A DNA stretch of 18,075 nucleotides. Origin: an uncultured Erysipelotrichales bacterium. GTDB taxonomy: Bacteria > Bacillota_I > Bacilli_A > Erysipelotrichales > Coprobacillaceae. The notes under the pieces are model-generated. The model was not told the DNA's origin. It saw only the letters and a list, made by a program, of their open reading frames with translations, and ran no database searches. The stretch lies in NCBI GenBank assembly GCA_910586805.1, contig CAJUJC010000036.1:1-18075 (forward strand), read 5' to 3'. Shown here one piece after another: positions 8,254 to 14,841 of this stretch (the stretch's first letter is position 1; each line of letters opens with the position of its first letter). Both the position numbers and the translations under genes were made by a program.

Positions 8254-11200
8254 TTAATTTTCTTTTCTTCTTATGAAACAATACGCTGCTCCACTTAATG
8301 CCATTAGTGTAGCCATTAATACAATTGGAGCTTTATCTCCTGTTTCTACTTTATCAGATGACCCTGGTTTTTCTGGAATTGTTGGTTCATCTTTATCTCC
8401 ATCTTGACTTGGTTTATCACCTGGCTCTGGATCTACATCTATTGCAGGCACTTTCACTAATCTTTCAATAGCTTTATTCAGTTTTTCAAGAGCCTGATCA
8501 ACATCATCTTGCGTTGCATTTTCATCATCTACTACCTTTTGCACCTGTAATAATACTGTTTGTAATTCATCCCAACTGTGAGATGTATAATCTTTCTCAT
8601 CTAATTTTTTCACACTATCAATAAGTGCTAATAATTCAGTTTTATTACCTACAACAACTAAATTATCAACTGCAAACTGTAATTCATTTAAAGTCTCATC
8701 AACTTCACTTTGAATTGCTGTATTATCGTCAAGAACTTCTTTTACCTTTTCTAATGCTTCAATAAAGATTTCCCAAGATTTTGGAGTATATTGTCCTTTA
8801 TCTAAATCTTTATATTTATTGTATTGTTTTTGTAATTCATCCTTTTCAATAATACGTTCTCCAAATAAATGGAACTCTAAAATTCTTGCATTATTTTCAC
8901 TAGCTTCTCCCAATTTTGGAATGAATAAACGCCATTCATCTCCAACAGTCTCTTTAGCAAGATATCCTTTATATAAATTATCTGTATTTCCAGAAACATC
9001 TAAAACTGTTTTCCACTTACCGTCTTCCTTGACTTGAAGTTTAAAATCTTTAGTAATAAAATTGATATTTTCATCACCAGCACTTAATAATTTCATTGAA
9101 TTCACTGTATAACGACGAGGTAATTTTACTTCTAACCAATAATTTCCATTATCAGCCGCATTTGCTCGACAGCTCCATTTAGTTGATGGATTCAAGTCAA
9201 TAGCTGAGTAAGCACCTTCCTTATCATTAACCTGAGCATTAACATTTGCTACAATATCTTTATTTTTCATAAGACTTGTATTAATCTCAGATGTATATTG
9301 ATTAGCATTATATAATTCAAATTCATAAATTCTTGTTGTTTTTGCAGGTGCATTATCTTGCACAGGGTTTGTAATATATAAGCGGATATATTGACCCTCA
9401 AACATATTTGTAGTTCGTGTTGTAATTGGATCTTTGTTATCTACCACACTATCTACATCTAGCCATTCGTTTCCTGATTTAACTTGTAATTTAAAATCTT
9501 TTGTATCATATGATGGAAGCTCTCCATTTAATCCTGATTGAGAAGCGTGTTTTACAGTCCATTTATTTAATTGATAAACTTCACCTAAATCTACTTCTAA
9601 CCAAAAATGAGGATTGGCTGATGATTGTGAATCTTTACAGCACCATTTTGTTTTATTATCACCATCAATTGCAAATTGTCCATCTTCATTATTGTTTGTT
9701 TTTCCACTAACTGTTGCTGTCTTATCCTTAGCAATATTAATATTTGATGCTAAACTCTTACCTGTTAAACCTTTATCATTAGTTACTTTTATTGCTAATG
9801 GTTCAGATACATTTCCATAAATATCAACTGCAACAACTTGATAGTAATATGTTCCTTCAACTTTTGTTTCCATAAAAGATAATTCAGTTGTTTGTGTTAT
9901 AAAAGTCACATCATCAAAATCATATTTTTCTTTTGTTCCTTTATATATTCTATATTCTTTGACTTTGGTATTATCAGTTGCTGCTTCCCAACTGAATTTA
10001 GTTAATCCAATATTGGCATAGCGACTATCCAATTCTATGCTACCTGTCATTTTTGGTTTTTCATTATCAATTGTTTCAATCTTAATAACTGTTGATTCCT
10101 TTGATTTGTTCCCAAAATAATCTTCAGTTTCAATACGATAATATTTAACCCCATTTGAAGCTTCAAATGTATAAGATGTTTCTTTTGTTGAAGTGACAAA
10201 TGATTTTTCATCTAATTCAAATTCTTCAGTTGTAGAACAATAAATATTGTAATTCTTTACTTGAGTATTGTCTGTTGCTTTATCCCATTTTAAAGAAAGC
10301 TTTCCATCATTTAATTGTGAATCATCTAAAACTAAATTTTTTACTTCAGATGGTGCTTCATTATCTGTCACTCTTGCCCAATTGCTTGGTTTATCTCCCA
10401 TAACATATTCTAAAGTCCCACCTTGTTTCATTTGTTCCCATGTTAATTTAGAAGTTGTTAATGGTTTACCATTCCATGTTGCAGATTGCACATAAATATT
10501 ATTTCCACCTGCATTAATACCTTTAATAACAAAATCTTTTCCATCTCCTAAATGATAAGTCACTTGTGGTAATCTTGTTCCATGTAAATAGTAGTTATTT
10601 GTTCCAGACATTGGGAAAAATCCACTCATCATGAACATATACATAGAACTCATGGCTCCATTATCTTCATCCCCTGGATATCCTACATCAGTATATTTAT
10701 TTAAATATTCATTAACCCAATAACTTGCTAAATCAGGACGTTGAACTTCTTCACTTGCTAATGTCCAAATTGTTTGGAAGCTTGGTTCATTTGCAAAGTT
10801 CATATAATGCTTACCTAATGCATAATTTAAACGTTCAGCATATTCATATTTTCCACCCATTTTTTCTATTAACGTAGGTAAATCAAATGTTGGAGAATAA
10901 CTTCCTTCCCAAATACCTGCTTCATAGAAGTCATCATTATAACCTTCCCAAAGATATTCTGTACCATCCATTCCTTTTGAACGGCTTGGATCAACTTTTT
11001 TAAAACTTCCATCAGCAGCTCTTTTATGAATAAATCCTTTATATCCATCAGATGATTCAAGGTTTTCGTCCCAGTTATTTAACCAATTCTTTGAGCGAGC
11101 AATAAATTTTTTATAGTCTTCTTCATATCCTAGCCCTTTTGCCATCATAGCAACACAATAGTCATTATATGCAAATCCAACTGTTGCCGAACTTGGTTTT

Positions 11201-12591
11201 AAACGCCATGAATATTTATCTCCATTAATTGCATCAAGTTCACCAGTATTATAACCAAGTTGATCATAATTTTTTGAACGATAATTTTCAGCATCATCTT
11301 TTACAACTTTATAGACTTCTTCCCAATCAACTCCATCAATACCTTTAAGATAAGCATCAACTATAATATTTTCAATATCATTTCCACCTTGTCCACAAAT
11401 ATATTCTTTTCCTTGAATATAGGCATCAGAAAATTTTCCGTTTTCCTTATATCTCTTAACAAAAGAATTAATATTTGCAGCTACTGCTTCAGGTCTTGTT
11501 AATTGTAAGAATGGAAATACAGTTCTCCATGAATCCCATAATGTATAATAATCATCCCATGTTCCATGATCTTCTGTACGATCTCTTGGTTGTACATTTG
11601 TATGATATAAAGCAGTATAGAATTTTCCTTTTGTTATTTCATCAACCTGACTTCCTAATTCTACCTTGCCTAAAACTTCATTCCATATATCTTCAGCTTC
11701 TTGTTTTTCAGCCTCAAAATCAAATCCACTCATTTCTTTATTTAAAAATTCTTTTGCTTTATCAACACTTACAAAAGAAATAGATATTTTTACATTGACC
11801 TTTTGATTACTAGAAGTATCAAATTGAATATAAGCACCAAAATGTTCATTATTTGGATTCTTTTCTAAATGTAAAACATCTTTTTGAAGCCCATTATTAT
11901 CCCATGTTCCTATCTCTTTAAAATCTTGATCAAACTCCATTGCAAAATACATATTCCAATCATTTGGATTCCAGTTTTTTGAGAAAGTTCCTCCACCAGT
12001 AATTAATTTTTTATCTTTATCTACTGTTACTTCTCCTGATTTCATTGCAACATCTCCACCAATTTTTCTACTTACATCTAAAACCAATGAAGAATCTACA
12101 TCTTTAGGATATGTAAATTGATACATAGCTGAGTGTTGATTTGGTGTCACTTCAGCTTTTATACCATATTTATCAAGATTAACAGTATAGTAATTAGCTT
12201 GACCCTTTTCTTGACTAATTGGAGAAGCGTGATCTTTATCTTTTGTTTTTATTTCACCAGTTTGTGGTGACAACAAAAAGTTTCCATATGATTTTGTTCC
12301 CCCTGATCCTTGAGTATACAACTGACCAAATCCAACAACAGGATTTCCTCTATGATATCCACCATTATCAGGTGGTGTTGTTTCTGGACTTGGATGTATA
12401 GATCCATTTGGCAATGATGCTCCTGCCGAAGTTGAACCCTCATCAACATCAGTTCCAAATAACGTATTTGTATAATTAACTAAACTCTCATTTGATGCAG
12501 CATACACTTCTACTGTACTTTTAGGTATCATAGTTATTGTCATTAATGCTGACAATACGACTGCAGCAACTTTTTTTCCATAATATTTCAT
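8254..12591 (-). CDS. Secreted, cell-wall-anchored GH92 alpha-mannosidase with Fn3, F5/8C and FIVAR modules
   Basis: 1445 residues. GH92 enzymes are calcium-dependent exo-alpha-mannosidases that act on N-glycans, O-mannans or yeast mannan. A signal peptide (about 1-32) is followed by the GH92 beta-sandwich plus (alpha/alpha)6 catalytic region (about 36-720). Landmarks are LWDSWRTVFPF, ICGQGGND, the likely acid Glu562 in WEGSYSPTFDLP, NEPSFQ near the +1 subsite, and GDEDNGAMS, whose Asp641/Asp643 match the catalytic-base motif usually written GNDDCGQMS. Two Fn3-like domains (about 745-840 and 844-938), two F5/8C or CBM32-like domains (about 950-1098 and 1104-1246) and two FIVAR-like helical repeats (about 1248-1312 and 1316-1380) follow. 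An acidic/proline linker leads to VETGD (1415-1419), a TM helix and RRKEN, a non-LPXTG sorting signal. The start at 12591 follows AAGGAG. Linkage specificity cannot be assigned. Confidence 0.93.
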   Translation of the reverse strand: MKYYGKKVAAVVLSALMTITMIPKSTVEVYAASNESLVNYTNTLFGTDVDEGSTSAGASLPNGSIHPSPETTPPDNGGYHRGNPVVGFGQLYTQGSGGTKSYGNFLLSPQTGEIKTKDKDHASPISQEKGQANYYTVNLDKYGIKAEVTPNQHSAMYQFTYPKDVDSSLVLDVSRKIGGDVAMKSGEVTVDKDKKLITGGGTFSKNWNPNDWNMYFAMEFDQDFKEIGTWDNNGLQKDVLHLEKNPNNEHFGAYIQFDTSSNQKVNVKISISFVSVDKAKEFLNKEMSGFDFEAEKQEAEDIWNEVLGKVELGSQVDEITKGKFYTALYHTNVQPRDRTEDHGTWDDYYTLWDSWRTVFPFLQLTRPEAVAANINSFVKRYKENGKFSDAYIQGKEYICGQGGNDIENIIVDAYLKGIDGVDWEEVYKVVKDDAENYRSKNYDQLGYNTGELDAINGDKYSWRLKPSSATVGFAYNDYCVAMMAKGLGYEEDYKKFIARSKNWLNNWDENLESSDGYKGFIHKRAADGSFKKVDPSRSKGMDGTEYLWEGYNDDFYEAGIWEGSYSPTFDLPTLIEKMGGKYEYAERLNYALGKHYMNFANEPSFQTIWTLASEEVQRPDLASYWVNEYLNKYTDVGYPGDEDNGAMSSMYMFMMSGFFPMSGTNNYYLHGTRLPQVTYHLGDGKDFVIKGINAGGNNIYVQSATWNGKPLTTSKLTWEQMKQGGTLEYVMGDKPSNWARVTDNEAPSEVKNLVLDDSQLNDGKLSLKWDKATDNTQVKNYNIYCSTTEEFELDEKSFVTSTKETSYTFEASNGVKYYRIETEDYFGNKSKESTVIKIETIDNEKPKMTGSIELDSRYANIGLTKFSWEAATDNTKVKEYRIYKGTKEKYDFDDVTFITQTTELSFMETKVEGTYYYQVVAVDIYGNVSEPLAIKVTNDKGLTGKSLASNINIAKDKTATVSGKTNNNEDGQFAIDGDNKTKWCCKDSQSSANPHFWLEVDLGEVYQLNKWTVKHASQSGLNGELPSYDTKDFKLQVKSGNEWLDVDSVVDNKDPITTRTTNMFEGQYIRLYITNPVQDNAPAKTTRIYEFELYNANQYTSEINTSLMKNKDIVANVNAQVNDKEGAYSAIDLNPSTKWSCRANAADNGNYWLEVKLPRRYTVNSMKLLSAGDENINFITKDFKLQVKEDGKWKTVLDVSGNTDNLYKGYLAKETVGDEWRLFIPKLGEASENNARILEFHLFGERIIEKDELQKQYNKYKDLDKGQYTPKSWEIFIEALEKVKEVLDDNTAIQSEVDETLNELQFAVDNLVVVGNKTELLALIDSVKKLDEKDYTSHSWDELQTVLLQVQKVVDDENATQDDVDQALEKLNKAIERLVKVPAIDVDPEPGDKPSQDGDKDEPTIPEKPGSSDKVETGDKAPIVLMATLMALSGAAYCFIRRKEN

Positions 12592-12713
12592 TATATTTTT
12601 CTCCTTCATTTAAAATTCATTACTTACATTTAAAACATCAAATCCTTATAGATTTCTTAATCATCCTCCTTCTTCTTAAAATCACAAACCTAATACCATA
12701 AAATATACTATAT

Positions 12714-12742
12714 AGTATAATTCATTGTAAGCGCTTTTCCAC
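12714..12742 (-). promoter_or_regulatory. Candidate proximal GH92 promoter (P2)
   Basis: TATACT at 12714-12719 is a good -10. The hexamer 17 bp upstream (GTGGAA) is not a -35 match, as expected for an activator-dependent promoter. The perfect 19-bp dyad is centred 45.5 bp upstream of the -10, and the cre-like site covers the -35/spacer. An alternative promoter at the dyad itself, TTGTAA-17-TATAAA (about 12743-12771), would instead put the dyad in repressor position. Which is used is unresolved. Confidence 0.4.
12726..12739. promoter_or_regulatory. CcpA-type cre site upstream of GH92
   Basis: TGTAAGCGCTTTTC matches the cre consensus TGWAARCGYTWWCW at 12 of 14 positions, including the central AAGCGCTT core. 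It lies between the activator-like dyad and the proximal -10, where CcpA binding would repress. A GH92 gene for glycan scavenging is a typical target of carbon catabolite repression. Confidence 0.6.
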
Positions 12743-12752
12743 TTTATAACTT

Positions 12753-12771
12753 TTGTAAAAATTTTTTACAA
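12753..12771. promoter_or_regulatory. 19-bp operator dyad, GH92-proximal copy
   Basis: TTGTAAAA-ATT-TTTTACAA has perfect 8-bp arms. The arms are identical to those of the copy in front of the PTS operon (16937-16955), and only the 3-bp centre differs. It is the probable binding site of the PRD regulator encoded next door (inference). Confidence 0.6.
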
Positions 12772-12914
12772 TTTTCACCCTTATCCCTGTGTATGAGAAC
12801 TTATTAACAGGTTTACACCGCTTTACTTGTTATTCACTTATTTACTTTCAATAAACTATAAGAATCTTTTAAAAAAACTAAGAAAAAGTTTCCTCCCTTT
12901 CTCATTACAGTACT

Positions 12915-12943
12915 ATTATAACAATGCCCCTATTATTAGATAA
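12915..12943 (-). promoter_or_regulatory. Candidate distal GH92 promoter (P1, extended -10)
   Basis: TGTTATAAT on the minus strand gives a perfect TATAAT (12915-12920) with an extended TGn. TTATCT lies 17 bp upstream as a weak -35. An imperfect 19-bp dyad is centred 45.5 bp upstream of the -10. A transcript from here would have a leader of about 315 nt that crosses the second dyad and the cre site. Confidence 0.45.
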
Positions 12944-12953
12944 GTTACAATAT

Positions 12954-12972
12954 TTGTAATCTATTTTTACAA
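12954..12972. promoter_or_regulatory. 19-bp operator dyad, imperfect distal copy
   Basis: TTGTAATC-TAT-TTTTACAA matches the dyad consensus at 14 of 16 arm positions; only the last two bases of the left arm differ. An additional TTACAA half-site at 12945-12950 forms a second overlapping dyad, TTACAA-TAT-TTGTAA. Confidence 0.4.
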
Positions 12973-12980
12973 AAAGTATA

Positions 12981-13017
12981 TATAAAAAAGAATATTATCG
13001 TATTTGACAATATTCTT
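12981..13017 (-). terminator. Rho-independent terminator of the PTS operon
   Basis: AAGAATATT (12988-12996) pairs perfectly with AATATTCTT (13009-13017). On the minus strand the stem runs into TTTTTTATATA. It overlaps the stop codon of the IIB gene. Confidence 0.8.
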
Positions 13018-13327
13018 AATCACCTAATGCATTTTTTATTTTTGAAATAATTGCATCTGATTTCTTGATAATATCCGATACTGAAAATTTAACAACTTTT
13101 TTTCCAATAAATCTTTCTACTTTTTGAATATAAATATCATTAGATAAAATAACACAAGCCGCTTCTGAAATATCTTTACTACTTAATTGATTTTCGATTC
13201 CTGCTCCACCCTGAGTTTCTACAATAACATCTACTCCATATTTTTCTCCTGAAAGCACTAGAGCCTCAGCTGCCAAATATGTATGAGCCACACCTGATGG
13301 ACATGACGTCACACAAACAATTTTCAT
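13016..13327 (-). CDS. Fructose-family PTS enzyme IIB component
   Basis: 103 residues, cytoplasmic. It takes phosphate from IIA on an active-site cysteine and passes it to the sugar carried by IIC. The phosphoryl-acceptor loop is CVTSCPSGVAHTYLAAEAL with active Cys9, the diagnostic fructose-type IIB signature (usual form CPTGIAHTYMAAE). The length equals a stand-alone IIB domain. AGGGGGAAA precedes the ATG. The gene starts 12 nt after the IIC stop and is the last gene before the operon terminator. Sugar specificity cannot be read from IIB. Confidence 0.93.
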   Translation of the reverse strand: MKIVCVTSCPSGVAHTYLAAEALVLSGEKYGVDVIVETQGGAGIENQLSSKDISEAACVILSNDIYIQKVERFIGKKVVKFSVSDIIKKSDAIISKIKNALGD

Positions 13328-13339
13328 TTTATTTCCCCC

Positions 13340-14386
13340 TTACAATTCTTCAAATTCTATTTCAAAATCATCTTCTTTAACTTTTTTATCAATGACTTTT
13401 CCTTTTAGATAGTTAAGCAAAAATGCTGTTACAATTGCACCTAAACCAATAGACAAGACATACCCCAATCTATTTTCTACAATAGGCAATACGATTAACC
13501 CACCCCAAGGAGCATGATTGAGTACACCTAACAAAAATGCTGAAATATTTCCAACAATAGAGCCTACCATAATTGATGGAATAACTTTTAAAGGATCATT
13601 AGCTGCAAATGGTATTGCTCCTTCAGTAATACCAACGCATCCCATTAATATAGCACCCTTACCTGCCTGTCTTTCTTCTCCTGTATATTTATGAGGTGCA
13701 AGTATTGTCGCAAGACCTACGCCAATTGGTGGAACACATATAGCAACACCAACACCACCCATAAGATATGGCAAAACATCAACTTGAGTTTGGGCAAAAA
13801 GCGTTGCTACTTTATTAATTGGTCCACCCATATCAAACGCAGTCATTCCGCCTAAAATCATTCCTAAAGGCACCTTACCAATATTACCGAGTTGAGCTAA
13901 CCATGTTGTTAATGTCTCAATTAACCATGCAATAGGTGTTCCTATTACCCAAACAACAATTCCACCTGTGATAATGGTTCCACCAAGTGGATATAAAAAA
14001 ATTGTCCCTAGCGATTTCAGTGATACTGGTAATTTTATTTTCTTAAGTTCTTTAACAACAAAACCTGCAATAAATCCTGCTACTATACCACCTAAAAAGC
14101 CTGCATTGACTTGTTGAGCTAAATATGCACCAATCATTCCTGGAGCCAATCCTGGACGATCTGCTATACTATAAGCAATATATGCCCCTAAAACAGGAAC
14201 AAATAGATTTAGCCCTGCTAACCCAATATGTGATAAATCACCTAACCAGCCAGTCTTTGGAACTTCAGCACGACCATTTAACATAATTGAAATAGAGAAG
14301 ATGATACCTCCAGCGACAATAAAAGGAATCATATGTGAAGTTCCAGTTAAAATATGTCTTTTTAAATCAGTAATATATTTTTTCAT
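13340..14386 (-). CDS. Fructose-family PTS enzyme IIC permease
   Basis: 348 residues, integral membrane; it translocates the sugar while IIB phosphorylates it. Fructose-type IIC hallmarks are present: GTSHMIPFIVAGGI near residue 17, then several hydrophobic spans, AFDMGGPINKVATLFAQ and TEGAIPFAANDPLKVIPS. It is a free IIC domain, not fused to IIB or IIA as in FruA or ManP. The ATG at 14386 overlaps the IIA stop codon (TGATG) by one base, and AGAAGGG lies upstream, so translation is coupled. A TTG one codon earlier is also possible. The neighbouring GH92 gene and shared operator suggest mannose or a mannosyl compound as substrate, but this is inference; fructose or another hexose remains possible. 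Confidence 0.92.
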   Translation of the reverse strand: MKKYITDLKRHILTGTSHMIPFIVAGGIIFSISIMLNGRAEVPKTGWLGDLSHIGLAGLNLFVPVLGAYIAYSIADRPGLAPGMIGAYLAQQVNAGFLGGIVAGFIAGFVVKELKKIKLPVSLKSLGTIFLYPLGGTIITGGIVVWVIGTPIAWLIETLTTWLAQLGNIGKVPLGMILGGMTAFDMGGPINKVATLFAQTQVDVLPYLMGGVGVAICVPPIGVGLATILAPHKYTGEERQAGKGAILMGCVGITEGAIPFAANDPLKVIPSIMVGSIVGNISAFLLGVLNHAPWGGLIVLPIVENRLGYVLSIGLGAIVTAFLLNYLKGKVIDKKVKEDDFEIEFEEL

Positions 14387-14838
14387 CAATCATCTAACCC
14401 TTCTTTTATGAGTTGTAATATTTCTCGTTTATCTGATAAGAGTAACTTTTCAACATACTCATCATGCATTAAATGTCTCATTAAAGATGAAATGATTTTC
14501 ATATGTATATTGTTTTCATTTTGAAGCGGAACAGCAATTAAAATAACAAAAATAACATATTCATTTTTTTCACTATCCCATAAAATGGGATTCTTTAATC
14601 TTCCAATACATAGTTTTGGTTGTTTAACATATTCACTAATACCATGAGGAATAGCTATCATTTTTCCAATAGATGTTGGAAAAATCATTTCTCTATCTAA
14701 AATAATTTTTAAAAAAGCTTCTGCATCAGAAATACATTGTTTTTCCTTCAAAAAATTAACCAATTGCCTAACAATATCTTCCTTATGATCTTGTTTTAAT
14801 TCTAATAAAATAGAATCTTCCTGTATAATCTCATCCAC
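14386..14838 (-). CDS. Fructose/mannitol-type PTS enzyme IIA component
   Basis: 150 residues, cytoplasmic. It accepts phosphate from HPr on a histidine and hands it to IIB. His65 in KMIAIPHGI is the active site. PTSIGKMIAIPHG and the LMRHLMHDEYV helix are typical of the PTS_EIIA type 2 (PF00359) domain, and the length fits a single domain. The start codon is GTG at 14838, eleven bases after AAGGAGG and three bases past the regulator stop codon. The first in-frame ATG lies far inside the domain, so GTG is well supported. The gene ends in TGATG shared with IIC. Confidence 0.92.
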   Translation of the reverse strand: MDEIIQEDSILLELKQDHKEDIVRQLVNFLKEKQCISDAEAFLKIILDREMIFPTSIGKMIAIPHGISEYVKQPKLCIGRLKNPILWDSEKNEYVIFVILIAVPLQNENNIHMKIISSLMRHLMHDEYVEKLLLSDKREILQLIKEGLDD

Positions 14839-14841
14839 AGT

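Larger units (their letters stand above)
12592..13015. other. Control region between the PTS operon and GH92 (424 bp)
   Basis: It contains the PTS terminator (12981-13017), an imperfect copy of the 19-bp dyad (12954-12972), an extended -10 promoter (12915-12943), a perfect copy of the dyad (12753-12771), a cre-like site (12726-12739) and a second -10 candidate inside a 16-bp palindrome (12704-12719). No protein gene is visible. A 24-codon ATG frame at 12834-12905 has no ribosome site. Confidence 0.6.

Noticed and set aside
9501..9820. Plus-strand frames within the GH92 gene, likewise those at 10268-10495, 11475-11783 and 12219-12401
   Set aside because: Antisense shadows of a strongly supported domain-rich gene; low-complexity translations without domains or ribosome sites.
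12782..12834. Imperfect repeat around GGTTTACACCGCTTTACTTG as an operator or second cre
   Set aside because: Arms are too short and lack the cre core; no consistent symmetry.
12834..12905. 24-codon ATG frame in the GH92 leader (possible leader peptide)
   Set aside because: No Shine-Dalgarno before the ATG and no attenuator-like hairpin after it.
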